Shown: positions 36,145 through 46,500, counted from the first letter of the stretch. The stretch is 64,000 nucleotides of DNA from Urechidicola croceus (GCA_905181865.1 CAJIZG010000001.1:248001-312000); one strand, 5' to 3'. The notes: generated by a model from the sequence alone, not told the origin. Numbers and translations are program-made.

Positions 36145-36171
36145 AAACCGCGCATAGTCAAAAACGTTGGC
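36145..36171 (+). other. Right half of an attC-like site (H)
   Basis: AAACCGCGCATAGTC, unpaired AAAAAC and core G|TTGGC (36166-36171) match the right half of site E. The left half is absent after the DUF3050 stop. It marks a former cassette boundary. Confidence 0.5.
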
Positions 36172-36274
36172 AACAATATGAAAAATCGAATCATCCTAAA
36201 ACAAGTTCTCGATAATTTAATGCAATAGTCTAACCAAATGTTTTATAGAACCCAAATCGTTTACGCTATGGCTC

Positions 36275-36511
36275 TTAATCTTTGATTGCTGAAATGGATT
36301 TGGCTTTATGAGGACTAATTTCTTCTCCTTTCAGATAAGCAACTAATAACTGTCCAACATTTCTATAATGTTCCACAATTTTTTCTAATAAAACTGCATT
36401 TTCTAGATAAATTTCATAACAACTGTTGGACATAAAACATCCCTTATGATTCCTGTCACTAAGGAACTCTCTGAACATAAAATAGAATACACAGAAAATA
36501 AATCTTACCAA
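36275..36511 (-). pseudogene. C-terminal remnant of a TetR-family regulator
   Basis: The 78-codon frame contains NHKGCFMSNSCYEIYLENAV and a helix ending GEEISPHKAKSISA. This matches the ligand-domain end of a TetR subgroup in which K-G-C-F and S-N-S residues recur. The helix-turn-helix half is missing and the first 15 residues look unrelated. The regulated gene is not apparent. Confidence 0.55.
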
Positions 36512-36623
36512 TACAGTCTAAAGAAAACCTCGAAAAGAAAAAGTAAATTCTAGTAATTTACAACCATACCCTATTCTTTCGACACTAGGTTCAACCTAAT
36601 GATATACGCCTAACACCTAAAAC

Positions 36624-36650
36624 AAAAATCCACCTAAATGGTGGATTTTT
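36624..36650. terminator. Bidirectional terminator downstream of glyA
   Basis: AAAAATCCACC, loop TAAAT and GGTGGATTTTT form a strong hairpin with A and T tails on either side. It ends glyA on the minus strand. Confidence 0.85.
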
Positions 36651-36711
36651 TAATAGCATACGATCCTAAAACACTTCCTTCTAAGGCAGTTATGTTAAGA
36701 TGATGTTTGTT

Positions 36712-37986
36712 TTACATTTTAAACAAGGGTCTATGACCCATCATTGCATTTACTTTTTCTGCAACAGCTTCTAAAATTTCTTGATTTTCAAAATTGTTGA
36801 TAACCTCATCAATTAAAACTACAATTGCTTCCATTTCACTTTCTACAAGACCTCTTGTAGTAATCGCTCCAGATCCAATTCTAATTCCACTTGTTACAAA
36901 TGGTGATTTATCATCAAATGGCACCATGTTTTTATTTACCGTGATATCAGCTTTAACCAACGCTTGTTCAGCATCTTTTCCTGAAAGGTTTTTATTTCTA
37001 AGGTCAATCAACATCATATGGTTGTCTGTACCTCCAGAAATTAATTTATATCCTCTTGCTACAAATGCTTCAGCCAAGGCTGCTGCATTTTTCTTCAATT
37101 GAATTTGGTAGTGTAAAAATTCATCTGTCAACGCTTCTCCAAATGCAATCGCCTTGGCAGCAATAACATGCTCTAAAGGTCCTCCTTGCATTCCTGGAAA
37201 TACTGCAGAATTCATAATTGTCGACATCATTTTAGGTTTGCCACTTTTAAAAGTTTCTCCCCAAGGATTTGGAAAATCTTCCCCTAGCATAATCATCCCG
37301 CCTCTTGGCCCTCTTAAGGTCTTATGCGTTGTTGTTGTAACAATATGACAGTGAGGCATTGGATCATTTAAAACACCCTTAGAAATCAATCCTGCTGGAT
37401 GTGAAATATCTGCTAGTAAAAGGGCTCCTACGCTATCAGCAATCTCTCTAAATCTTGCGAAATCTATATCTCTTGAATAAGAAGAAGCTCCTGCTATAAT
37501 TAATTTTGGCTTTTCCGCAGTTGCTGTTTCCTGAATTTTATCATAGTTTAAAATGCCTGTCTCTTCTTCGACTCCATAAAAAGATGTTTGAAATAATTTT
37601 CCTGAAAAGTTTACTGGAGATCCATGTGTAAGGTGACCTCCATGAGACAAGTCAAATCCTAAGATTTTATCTCCAGGTTTTAAAACTGCATGAAATACAG
37701 CGGCATTTGCCTGACTTCCAGAATGTGGTTGTACGTTTACATACTCACAACCAAATAACTCTTTCGCTCTATCAATAGCAATTTGTTCTACGATATCTAC
37801 AATTTCACAACCTCCATAATAACGTTTTCCCGGATATCCTTCAGCGTATTTGTTTGTTAATACCGACCCCGTCGCTTCCATTACTGATTCACTTACGAAG
37901 TTCTCTGAAGCAATTAATTCGATTCCGTTTAATTGTCTATTTTTTTCGTCTTCAATTAAGTCAAAAATAATTTGATCTCTTTGCAT
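36712..37986 (-). CDS. glyA: Serine hydroxymethyltransferase
   Basis: The 424-residue PLP enzyme interconverts serine and glycine with tetrahydrofolate. The PLP lysine is in [15 protein letters not shown]. The N-terminal [14 protein letters not shown] and the [12 protein letters not shown] and [11 protein letters not shown]-like ([15 protein letters not shown]) segments are standard. A TACTTTTG box on the minus strand (38029-38022) could be the -7 element. It is monocistronic and of normal length. Confidence 0.97.
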   Translation of the reverse strand: MQRDQIIFDLIEDEKNRQLNGIELIASENFVSESVMEATGSVLTNKYAEGYPGKRYYGGCEIVDIVEQIAIDRAKELFGCEYVNVQPHSGSQANAAVFHAVLKPGDKILGFDLSHGGHLTHGSPVNFSGKLFQTSFYGVEEETGILNYDKIQETATAEKPKLIIAGASSYSRDIDFARFREIADSVGALLLADISHPAGLISKGVLNDPMPHCHIVTTTTHKTLRGPRGGMIMLGEDFPNPWGETFKSGKPKMMSTIMNSAVFPGMQGGPLEHVIAAKAIAFGEALTDEFLHYQIQLKKNAAALAEAFVARGYKLISGGTDNHMMLIDLRNKNLSGKDAEQALVKADITVNKNMVPFDDKSPFVTSGIRIGSGAITTRGLVESEMEAIVVLIDEVINNFENQEILEAVAEKVNAMMGHRPLFKM

Positions 37987-38162
37987 TTTCTATTGCTATT
38001 AAATAATTAAAAATTCTTTTACAAAAGTAATCATTTTGTTTTGCAAAAAATAAAAATAATAACGGTTTATCATACACAAAAAAAGGCGCTCACTAATCAT
38101 TAATTTAATAATTATAAAACCTGTAAAATGCTGTTACATAGAAAAAAACGAATTCTTACTCA

Positions 38163-38543
38163 CTATATAAACGATTTTAAATCTAAATAATTGACATCAG
38201 AATGAGATTCTGCCGTGATCAATTGATTCTTTTTAATAATCAATAATTGTGGCGATTGATGCATCACATTATATTGGGTTGCCAACGCTTCGGAAATTTC
38301 TCGGTAAGACAACAAATCTAAATAATATAAATCCATTTCCTCTGCATCTAAATCATAACTCGATTCAAACCTTCTCTTCACCATGATGCTAGTTCCACAG
38401 CGCGTTGAATGTTTAAAAATTCCAACTGTTTTCTTTGAATTAGAAACAGTATTTAATTGTTCCATTGAATTTAATTCAATCCAATTAATCTTTGATTTCT
38501 TTTGCTCTGGAGTTTCACCAAATATTTTTTTTAATAGTCCCAT
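38163..38543 (-). CDS. ytxJ: Bacillithiol-system redox protein YtxJ
   Basis: The 126-residue thioredoxin-like protein has a single active-site Cys in HSTRCGTSIM, then DLLSYREISEALATQYNV and HQSPQLLIIKK (cis-Pro region), as in the YtxJ/DUF2847 family. It is proposed to de-bacillithiolate proteins in organisms that make bacillithiol, which includes many Bacteroidota. It stands alone. Confidence 0.9.
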   Translation of the reverse strand: MGLLKKIFGETPEQKKSKINWIELNSMEQLNTVSNSKKTVGIFKHSTRCGTSIMVKRRFESSYDLDAEEMDLYYLDLLSYREISEALATQYNVMHQSPQLLIIKKNQLITAESHSDVNYLDLKSFI

Positions 38544-38698
38544 ATGATAGTATTGGTCGCAAATGTACGGTTAACTTTCAATACAGACAACATGTCCTGA
38601 ACCCCTTAAAAAACAAGACATTATGACGTCTTCACTGCCAATTATTTTTTCGGAATATCATTTGATTAGGGTAAATAGAACCCTTAAATATTACAATT

Positions 38699-41287
38699 AT
38701 GAATTTTAATAATTTTACAATAAAGTCTCAAGAGGCTATTCAAAAAGGGCAACAAATTGCACAAAGAAATAGCCATCAACAAATTGAAAACGCACATATC
38801 TTAAAAGGGATTATTGAAAGTGATGAAAATGTGATTCCGTTTTTACTGAATAAATTAGGAGTACATCTTTCTAATTTTACAAAAGCCCTAGAAAGTATTA
38901 TCTTAAGTTTCCCAAAAGTGGAAGGTGGAGAGCTCCTGATTTCGCGAAACGCGAATAAAACACTGGTAGATGCCGAGAATTTGGCACAAAAAATGAAAGA
39001 TGAATTCGTTTCTATTGAGCATCTCTTATTGGCCATTTTAAGCGCTGGTGATACAACCTCACAACTACTAAAAGATAACGGCGTTAACAAAAAAGATTTA
39101 ACTAGCGCAATTCAAGAATTGCGCAAAGGAGAAAATGTTACTTCTCAATCAGCTGAAGAAACTTATAACTCATTAAACAAATTCGCAAAAAACTTAAATC
39201 AACTTGCAAAAGATGGAAAATTAGATCCTGTTATTGGAAGAGATGAAGAAATCAGAAGAATACTACAAATTCTAACCAGGCGAACTAAAAACAACCCAAT
39301 TCTTGTAGGTGAACCTGGTACAGGTAAAACGGCGATTGCCGAAGGGTTGGCACATCGAATTATAAGGGGTGATGTCCCAGAAAACTTGCAACGTAAGGTA
39401 GTGTATTCTCTAGATATGGGTGCACTAATTGCAGGAGCGAAATTCAAAGGAGAATTTGAAGAGCGTTTAAAATCGGTTGTGAAAGAAGTAATTTCTGCCG
39501 ATGGCGATATTGTGTTGTTTATTGATGAAATTCACACTTTAGTGGGTGCTGGAGGAGGCCAAGGTGCCATGGATGCCGCTAATATTTTAAAACCAGCCTT
39601 GGCAAGAGGAGAACTAAGAGCCATAGGCGCAACTACCCTAGATGAGTATCAAAAATATTTTGAAACTGATAAGGCATTAGAGCGTCGTTTTCAAAAAGTA
39701 ATGGTTAACGAGCCAGATACAGAAAGTGCGATTTCTATTTTAAGAGGAATTAAAGACAAGTACGAAGCCCATCATAAAGTTCAAATAAAAGATGATGCTA
39801 TTATTGCGGCAGTTGAATTATCACAGCGATATATTACCAATCGTTTTTTACCAGACAAGGCTATTGATTTAATGGATGAAGCCGCGTCAAAATTACGTAT
39901 GGAAATCAATTCAAAACCAGAAGAACTGGATGTATTGGATCGTAAAATTATGCAATTGGAGATTGAATTTGAAGCCATTAAACGCGAAAAAGACAAAAAC
40001 AAGTTAAAATCTTTGAAAGAAAATTTAGCAAACTTAAAGGAAGAGCGTAACAGCATCAACGCAAAATGGGTGAGCGAAAAAGAAGTTGTAGATAACCTAC
40101 AAGCCGCTAAAGAAGCTATAGAGTCGTATAAACTAGAAGCAGAAAAAGCCGAAAGAGATGGGAACTATGGTTTGGTTGCAGAAATCCGATATGGAAAGAT
40201 AAAAGAAGAAGAAGAAAATCTGATAAAATTCCAAAAGGAAATGGATGAAAATCCGGGCGATGCCTTGATCAAAGAGGAAGTAACTAGTGAAAATATTGCT
40301 GAGGTAGTTGCAAAATGGACAGGGATTCCGGTTCAAAAAATGTTACAGGGCGAACGTCAAAAATTATTACAATTAGAAGACGAATTACACAAAACGGTTG
40401 TTGGTCAGGAAGAAGCTATAGAAGCGGTTGCCGACGCAATTAGAAGATCGCGTGCTGGATTGCAAGACAGTAAAAAACCCATTGGTTCTTTCCTATTCTT
40501 AGGAACTACCGGAGTTGGGAAAACGGAGTTAGCCAAATCTCTAGCCAGCTATTTGTTTGACGATGAAAATGCATTGACTCGAATTGATATGAGTGAGTAT
40601 CAAGAACAACATGCAGTAAGTAGATTGGTGGGAGCACCTCCAGGATATGTAGGTTATGATGAAGGTGGACAACTAACAGAAGCCGTAAGAAGAAAACCTT
40701 ATTCTATTGTTTTACTAGATGAAATCGAGAAAGCGCATCCTGATACCTTTAATATCTTACTCCAAGTTTTAGATGAAGGGCGATTGACAGATAACAAAGG
40801 GCGCATTGCTGATTTTAAAAATACGATAATCATTATGACTTCAAACATGGGAGCACATATTATTCAAGAGCGTTTTGAAAATATTGACATGTCGAAAAGA
40901 GATGAGATAACTGAACGCACCAAAGACGAAGTAGTTAATTTGCTTCGACAAACAGTCCGGCCAGAGTTTTTAAATAGAATTGATGAAATCATCATGTTTA
41001 CACCATTAAACAAAAAGGAAATTGAACAAATAGTAAGATTACAATTAAACGGTGTAAGTAAAATGTTAGCCGAAAAGGCTATTCTTTTTGATGCTACTGA
41101 TGAAGCTTTAGCAGTCTTGACGGATAAAGGATTCGATCCTCAATTTGGCGCAAGACCTGTAAAAAGAGTGATTCAAAGAGAAATATTAAATCAACTTTCA
41201 AAAGAGATTCTGTCAGGATCTATTACTGCTGAAAGTTCGATTTTATTAGATGCTTTTGACGGAAAGTTTGTATTTAGAAACAAGTAA
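38699..41287 (+). CDS. clpB: ATP-dependent disaggregase ClpB
   Basis: The 862-residue product has all ClpB parts. The N-terminal repeat domain spans about 1-145. AAA module 1 has Walker A GEPGTGKT near residue 204 and Walker B LFIDEIHTLVGAG. The coiled-coil middle domain (about 400-530) separates ClpB from ClpA/ClpC. AAA module 2 has Walker A GTTGVGKT near 602 and the C-terminal FGARPVKRVIQ sensor-2 Arg. With DnaK it rescues aggregated proteins after heat stress. No heat-shock operator was recognised upstream. Confidence 0.97.
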   Translation: MNFNNFTIKSQEAIQKGQQIAQRNSHQQIENAHILKGIIESDENVIPFLLNKLGVHLSNFTKALESIILSFPKVEGGELLISRNANKTLVDAENLAQKMKDEFVSIEHLLLAILSAGDTTSQLLKDNGVNKKDLTSAIQELRKGENVTSQSAEETYNSLNKFAKNLNQLAKDGKLDPVIGRDEEIRRILQILTRRTKNNPILVGEPGTGKTAIAEGLAHRIIRGDVPENLQRKVVYSLDMGALIAGAKFKGEFEERLKSVVKEVISADGDIVLFIDEIHTLVGAGGGQGAMDAANILKPALARGELRAIGATTLDEYQKYFETDKALERRFQKVMVNEPDTESAISILRGIKDKYEAHHKVQIKDDAIIAAVELSQRYITNRFLPDKAIDLMDEAASKLRMEINSKPEELDVLDRKIMQLEIEFEAIKREKDKNKLKSLKENLANLKEERNSINAKWVSEKEVVDNLQAAKEAIESYKLEAEKAERDGNYGLVAEIRYGKIKEEEENLIKFQKEMDENPGDALIKEEVTSENIAEVVAKWTGIPVQKMLQGERQKLLQLEDELHKTVVGQEEAIEAVADAIRRSRAGLQDSKKPIGSFLFLGTTGVGKTELAKSLASYLFDDENALTRIDMSEYQEQHAVSRLVGAPPGYVGYDEGGQLTEAVRRKPYSIVLLDEIEKAHPDTFNILLQVLDEGRLTDNKGRIADFKNTIIIMTSNMGAHIIQERFENIDMSKRDEITERTKDEVVNLLRQTVRPEFLNRIDEIIMFTPLNKKEIEQIVRLQLNGVSKMLAEKAILFDATDEALAVLTDKGFDPQFGARPVKRVIQREILNQLSKEILSGSITAESSILLDAFDGKFVFRNK

Positions 41288-41618
41288 ATTAGTATGATAT
41301 CTCCTGCAAGGTCTTTTAGACCTTGCAGGTTTTAATTGTTTTAAAGAACACCCCCTACTCTATTTTTGAAACCTTGTGGGTAATCGTTTTTTATTTAAAA
41401 TTTTCGATATGTGTTTTTAACTTTTGTAAATTATATATTGATGTTTATTAATAGATTTTATGAAACATTCTTTCATCAATCACAAAGTAATTTGATTATA
41501 CTACTACTTTATTAGTTATTATACTGATAAAAAAATTACACTTTTCTAAATTATTTTTAGTAACCTAAATTTAGGTGCTCAATTTCTAGGTATTTAAAAT
41601 TAGTATCAACTGTTTGTA
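41288..41618. terminator. clpB terminator hairpin in otherwise empty spacer
   Basis: At 41303-41329 CCTGCAAGGTCT, loop TTT and AGACCTTGCAGG form a perfect 12-bp stem followed by TTTTAATTG. The sequence spells a palindrome that recurs in flavobacterial intergenic DNA. The rest of the spacer is AT-rich without visible features. Confidence 0.75.
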
Positions 41619-43235
41619 TTAATCTGTTTTCCGAACGTTTTTTAAAGTCAGTAAATTAATAGGGCTCATTCCAAGACCTTCAATATTCTTTCTTGTAAAC
41701 CGGACAGCCTCATCATAATACAAGGGTATAATTGGGGCTTTATTTATAATGATACTATCCATCTTCTGATACAATAAAACGCGCCTATCAACATTAGAAA
41801 CCCTAATAGATTCTTCATACAGAGCGTCAAAATATTCATTCGAAAAATGCGTATAATTCGGTCCATTTGGCGCCTTATTCTTACTATAGAACAACGATAA
41901 ATAATTTTCTGCATCGGGGTAGTCAGCCACCCAACTCGCTCTAAAAAATGGTAATTCCCCTCTCGCTTTGGACTGTCTTAAACTTGATGGAGGTATGACG
42001 TCTATAGCCACTTTTAAACCTAAGTTCTGTAACTCTCGCTGAATATATTCGCACAAATCGACATACTGACTATTTGTAGCGATAGAAAATGTAGGATTTT
42101 GATCTCCCGTTTCTTTAACATATTGCTGAATGAGTTCTTTTGCCAATTTAGGCTGATAGGTATACCCTTCCATCTCGTTGAAACTTGGCAAACCTTTAGG
42201 TATAAATCCATTTAAAGCAGGAGTTCCAATTCCATTGCGCAAATACAAAATCATTTTTTTTCGATCGAAACCATAATTAATCGCCTTTCGAAGTAATTCA
42301 GAACTTAAAACAGCCGTCGTATCTCCCATAAATACACCTAAATATTCTGTGTTTAAATAGGGTCCTTTGTCCATATTTATCTGAGATGCATATCGTTCTT
42401 GCAACTGACCATCAGCAGTTAAAATATCGTCCTTATAAGATGGGTCAATACTATTTAAAAAATCGATATTTCCTTGTACAAACTGTAAAAACTCACTCTG
42501 CTTATCTGGTAAGAAAGTAATGGAAACAGCCTCTAAATGGGGTAGCCTATTTCCAGAAGTATCCTTTTCAAAAAACAATGGATTTTTTCGAAATACTAGC
42601 TTTGTGTTTTCTACCCAAAGTTTGAATTGAAAAGGACCTGTACCTATAGGGTTTGACCTAAATTCTGAACCATAATATTCAACAATCTCTTTAGGAACCA
42701 CCGAGCAATATTTCATTCCCAACAAGCCTAAAAAAGGCGGGAAAGAATTCTTTAAATCTATCTTAAACACGGTATCATTGACCGCTCGAAAGCTTGCTAC
42801 ATTTTGAAGGGTCCAACCTCCTGGAGATGCCACTTGAGGATTTAACAACCGCTGAAATGAATATTCAAAATCAAATGCCGTTACAACTCTTGTCGCCTCT
42901 TCTCCAAACAAGTTGTGTTGATGAAAATAAACATCATTTCTTAAATAAAACGTATACGTTTTTCCATCTTCAGAAATCTTCCATGATTTAGCAATATCGG
43001 GCTGTACATGTAAGTTGGCATCTAACTGAATTAATCCATTAAACAATTGATTTACCCCCCATATATTCGAGATATTCTTGGCAAATGCAGGATCTAAAGA
43101 TGAAATATTTGAACTTTCATTATACCTAAAAACTTGTGAATCTTCAAATTTTGAAAAGGGCTTAGAACAAGAATTTAGAGAAATTCCAATAAGCAACAAC
43201 AAACAACAAACAACCAAATTACTTCTCAAAACCAT
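41619..43235 (-). CDS. Extracellular peptide-binding lipoprotein of an ABC transporter (SBP family 5)
   Basis: The 538-residue product has a lipoprotein signal (LNSC lipobox). It shows the family 5 architecture: LDPAFAKNISNIWGVNQLFNGL, the consensus region VQPDIAKSWKISEDGKTYTFYLR, and KLAKELIQQY then LPFFRASWVADYPDAENYLSLFYS in the second lobe. It captures oligopeptides or related solutes for an ABC importer; no permease gene is adjacent. The start at 43235 (MVLRSNLVV) gives the proper signal peptide and overlaps the upstream monooxygenase gene by 17 bp. The frame is open to 43286 but those residues do not fit. Confidence 0.88.
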   Translation of the reverse strand: MVLRSNLVVCCLLLLIGISLNSCSKPFSKFEDSQVFRYNESSNISSLDPAFAKNISNIWGVNQLFNGLIQLDANLHVQPDIAKSWKISEDGKTYTFYLRNDVYFHQHNLFGEEATRVVTAFDFEYSFQRLLNPQVASPGGWTLQNVASFRAVNDTVFKIDLKNSFPPFLGLLGMKYCSVVPKEIVEYYGSEFRSNPIGTGPFQFKLWVENTKLVFRKNPLFFEKDTSGNRLPHLEAVSITFLPDKQSEFLQFVQGNIDFLNSIDPSYKDDILTADGQLQERYASQINMDKGPYLNTEYLGVFMGDTTAVLSSELLRKAINYGFDRKKMILYLRNGIGTPALNGFIPKGLPSFNEMEGYTYQPKLAKELIQQYVKETGDQNPTFSIATNSQYVDLCEYIQRELQNLGLKVAIDVIPPSSLRQSKARGELPFFRASWVADYPDAENYLSLFYSKNKAPNGPNYTHFSNEYFDALYEESIRVSNVDRRVLLYQKMDSIIINKAPIIPLYYDEAVRFTRKNIEGLGMSPINLLTLKNVRKTD

Positions 43236-43536
43236 AATCTTTTTCAACGTTACAAATGCGAACTTTAAACTTCGTGTACCAATCACTTCTCCCCTTTTCT
43301 CTGGCTACAGAATGCTCCAGATGATGCTTCCAAGCCTTGATAGCTTCCAAACTTTCCCAATAGGAAACTGTAATTCCCAATTCATTTCTAGCCGATTCTA
43401 CTCTTAAAAATACAGGTTGATCTTTTGCCAATTCAATCATACTCGATGACATTGCATCGTAGCCTTCAACTACATTGGTATGTAGTGAAGTGAAAATTAT
43501 AGCATAATAAGGAGGTTTTGATGTATTAGCGATCAT
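43219..43536 (-). CDS. Antibiotic biosynthesis monooxygenase (ABM) domain protein
   Basis: This 105-residue ferredoxin-like dimeric alpha/beta-barrel protein has TSLHTNVVEGYDAM, GITVSYWESLEAIKAWKHHLEHSVAREKGRSDW and a final VRICNVEKDYG. These are ABM/EthD-like features, with a conserved Trp and His pair that bind substrate or haem in relatives. It overlaps the binding-protein gene by 17 bp, implying coupled translation. Function is not known. Confidence 0.87.
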   Translation of the reverse strand: MIANTSKPPYYAIIFTSLHTNVVEGYDAMSSSMIELAKDQPVFLRVESARNELGITVSYWESLEAIKAWKHHLEHSVAREKGRSDWYTKFKVRICNVEKDYGFEK

Positions 43537-43538
43537 GG

Positions 43539-43565
43539 TTGGCTCATAATAATATTGTAAATTTG
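43539..43565 (+). promoter_or_regulatory. Possible mtaB promoter
   Basis: TAAATTTG at 43558-43565 is a good -7 box, 20 nt before the mtaB ATG. The nearest TTG (43539-43541) leaves a 16-nt spacer, a little short for this promoter class. Confidence 0.4.
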
Positions 43566-43585
43566 CATCGCATAAAAATACAGGA

Positions 43586-44947
43586 ATGAGCGCACAAAAA
43601 AAAGTAGCCTTTTACACTTTAGGCTGTAAATTAAATTTTTCTGAAACATCTACCATTGCTCGAAACTTTCAGAGCGAAGGATTTGAACGCGTCAAATTCG
43701 AGGAAACCGCTGATATATATGTAATTAACACTTGCTCGGTGACGGATAATGCCGATAAAAGATTTAAAACAATTGTAAAAAATGCTTTAAAAAAAAATGA
43801 AAAAGCTTTTTTAATTGCTATTGGATGTTACGCCCAATTAAAACCTGAAGAATTAGCCCATGTAGATGGTGTGGATTTAGTTTTAGGCGCGACGGAAAAG
43901 TTTAAGGTTACAAATTATATCAATGACCTTTCCAAAAACGATATGGGAGAAGTGCATTCTTGTGAAATTGAAGCTGCAGATTTTTATGTAGGCTCCTATT
44001 CTATCGGTGATCGAACTAGAGCATTTTTAAAAGTTCAAGACGGTTGCGATTACAAGTGTACTTATTGTACTATTCCTCTTGCCAGAGGTATTTCTAGAAG
44101 TGACATATTGCAAAACGTATTAGACAATGCCAAAGAAATATCAAGTAAAGGAATCAAAGAAATTGTATTAACCGGAGTGAATATTGGTGATTATGGAAAG
44201 GGTGAATTCGGAAACAAAAAACACGAACATACTTTTTTTGAATTGGTGCAGGAATTAGATAAAGTCGAGGGTATCCATAGACTAAGAATCTCTTCTATAG
44301 AGCCTAATTTACTAACAAACGAAACGATCGATTTTGTTTCGAAGTCTAAAAGTTTCGTCCCACATTTTCATATTCCACTGCAATCAGGTAGTGATGTTTT
44401 ATTAAAAAGAATGAAACGCCGATATATGAGTGGTATTTACACAGATCGCGTTGCTAAAATCAAATCATTAATGCCAAACGCATGTATTGGTGTTGATGTT
44501 ATTGTTGGTTTTCCGGGTGAAACAGAGGAACTTTTTTTGGAAACTTATAATTATTTAAACGAACTTGATATTTCATACTTACACGTATTTACCTATTCTG
44601 AACGACCAAATACGGAAGCTTTTGATATGGATGGTGTAGTTGGCAAAAACGTTCGCTCAAAACGCAGTAAAATGCTCCGTGGACTCTCGGTTAAAAAGAG
44701 ACGCTCTTTTTATGAAAGTCAGCTAGGCAATACACTAACCGTACTTTTTGAAAGTGAAAATAAGGAAGGGTATATTCACGGGTTTACTGAGAACTATGTA
44801 AAAGTAAGAACACCATGGAACCCTGAATTGGTAAACACTTTACATCCAATAACCCTTACGGAGATTGATGAAGATGGCGTTGTTCGTTTTGAATTTGCAA
44901 CGGAAAAAGTAAGTACTTCATTAAATAGTACTATAATGTTATCCTGA
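43586..44947 (+). CDS. mtaB: tRNA t6A37 methylthiotransferase MtaB
   Basis: The 453-residue radical-SAM enzyme has an N-terminal UPF0004 domain with Fe-S cysteines (YTLGCKLNFSE, VINTCSVTD, AIGCYAQ). The radical SAM motif GCDYKCTYCTIPLARG lies near residue 152, and a C-terminal TRAM domain starts about 375. It adds a methylthio group to t6A at position 37 of tRNAs reading ANN codons. The e-MtaB/MtaB subfamily is suggested by length and the GCKLN start. Confidence 0.93.
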   Translation: MSAQKKVAFYTLGCKLNFSETSTIARNFQSEGFERVKFEETADIYVINTCSVTDNADKRFKTIVKNALKKNEKAFLIAIGCYAQLKPEELAHVDGVDLVLGATEKFKVTNYINDLSKNDMGEVHSCEIEAADFYVGSYSIGDRTRAFLKVQDGCDYKCTYCTIPLARGISRSDILQNVLDNAKEISSKGIKEIVLTGVNIGDYGKGEFGNKKHEHTFFELVQELDKVEGIHRLRISSIEPNLLTNETIDFVSKSKSFVPHFHIPLQSGSDVLLKRMKRRYMSGIYTDRVAKIKSLMPNACIGVDVIVGFPGETEELFLETYNYLNELDISYLHVFTYSERPNTEAFDMDGVVGKNVRSKRSKMLRGLSVKKRRSFYESQLGNTLTVLFESENKEGYIHGFTENYVKVRTPWNPELVNTLHPITLTEIDEDGVVRFEFATEKVSTSLNSTIMLS

Positions 44948-45044
44948 GCAAAGTAACGGTTCTCAATTAATGTTCCATTAAACACCTCTTAAAATCTTAT
45001 TTAAAGTGTATTTTTAAGCATTGTTTATTACAAATATATCTTGA

Positions 45045-45698
45045 TTGAAAACTCATATCTACTTTATGCCTGGCTTAGCAGCCAATTCCAAAATATTTGA
45101 GTATACCTCCCTACCAGAGGACCTATTCGAATTACATTATTTAGCATGGATACTTCCCACTTCTATTGACGAGACTATAGAAAGTTACGCGAAAAGAATG
45201 TGTGAATTTATACAAGAAAAAAATCCGGTTTTAATCGGTGTTTCCTTTGGAGGTATTCTCGTGCAAGAGATGAGTAAAATTATTCATGTACAAAAAGTAA
45301 TCATTATCTCTAGTATTAAAAACAATTCTGAACTTCCCAAAAGGTTACAACTGGCCAAAGTAACGAAAACATATAAATTATTTCCTGCCAACCATATTTC
45401 AAACATAGAAAGTTTCATTAGTCTTGTTTTTAGCACCATGGCACAAAAGAGAATTACCCAATATCGTATGTTTTTATCCGTGAGAGATCCTTTATATTTA
45501 AATTGGGCCATTCACCATGTATTGCATTGGAATCAAACTGAAACACTTTCAAATGTGATTCATATACACGGAACTAAAGATGAAATCTTTCCAATAAAAA
45601 ATATTTTAAACTGTATTGAAATTGAAGATGGCTCTCATATTATGATTTTGAGTAAAGGGAAGAAAATAAGCACAATACTAATTAACAAACTAATGTAA
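45045..45698 (+). CDS. Small alpha/beta hydrolase
   Basis: The 217-residue product begins with TTG at 45045, giving KTHIYFMPGLAANSKIFEY; relatives start at this strand. The nucleophile elbow is VLIGVSFGGILVQEM (G-V-S-F-G), the acid is in HGTKDEIFP and the His is in EDGSHIMI. It is shorter than most alpha/beta hydrolases, lacking a large cap. Substrate is unknown. Confidence 0.82.
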   Translation: MKTHIYFMPGLAANSKIFEYTSLPEDLFELHYLAWILPTSIDETIESYAKRMCEFIQEKNPVLIGVSFGGILVQEMSKIIHVQKVIIISSIKNNSELPKRLQLAKVTKTYKLFPANHISNIESFISLVFSTMAQKRITQYRMFLSVRDPLYLNWAIHHVLHWNQTETLSNVIHIHGTKDEIFPIKNILNCIEIEDGSHIMILSKGKKISTILINKLM

Positions 45699-46216
45699 AA
45701 ATACTTAAAAATTACAAAAAGGCTTCTTTCTATATAGTTGAACCTTAATAAGTCTTTAAGGTTTGACGAGTTAGCATTGGGACAAGACGAAAGATGCTAG
45801 CATTGGGAAGATTCTTGCCGAAGTAAAGACTTGCATTTTAATTATTGGCTTTAACAATGTAAAAGCAGCCTGTCAAATTTGAAAATCGCAGAAAACCTAA
45901 TGAGATTCTGATACAATACGGATACTTTTAAAACGACAAACAGTAAAAATCCAGCAACGAGTTCTTCTGGTCTCGTGGGTTGGGTAGAACGAGATAGTTA
46001 GTACGTTATTAGGAACATCTTAGATGATCGGTTTATTCAACTATTTTAAATCTGACTTCTAAGCTATTTTATGTTAAGCAAAAAATGAATAGGTAAGTTT
46101 CGACTATTTACATCAATTTGTAAATTCACACTCCTAATCCTTCTATAGAAATGGGTTGGGCGCTGAAAATTACTTTTAGTACTTGTGGTACTTTCTGTAA
46201 AACTATTCTATTTCCG
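45699..46216. other. Gene-free stretch with short direct repeats
   Basis: No gene was found. TAGCATTGGGA occurs twice (near 45772 and 45799). The region between 45700 and 46000 has fragments of apparent former coding sequence that could not be assigned to a family. Confidence 0.35.
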
Positions 46217-46500
46217 TCATAACTCACTTCTATTTAATAATAAATGATTGGCCATCATGGAGTTTTCCACTAATAAAACATCATCATCAATCTGATTAAT
46301 GAATTCTAATAATCTTTTGCAAATAGCATCTATCTTAAAATCTTCCTCTGGATCAAATCCTTCTAAATTAACTCCATGGCCGGGCAGATCAATGGTAATA
46401 TTCGTTTGTTTAATTTCATTCGAATCTAGAACATTCCTAAAAACTTCATTCAAGGCAGAATTACCATCAATAAAATAATCGTTCCTTTTTTGCGCACTTT
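46217..46500 (-). pseudogene. Fragment of an alpha/beta hydrolase with a ruined nucleophile elbow
   Basis: The frame reads RNDYFIDGNSALNEVFRN, then NITIDLPGHGVNLEGF and DDDVLLVENSMMANHLLLN. The first parts are the N-terminal strands of a small alpha/beta hydrolase. The position where relatives have G-x-S-x-G reads E-N-S-M-M-A, and the gene ends soon after. Both the start and the C-terminal half are absent, so it is a remnant. Confidence 0.65.
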
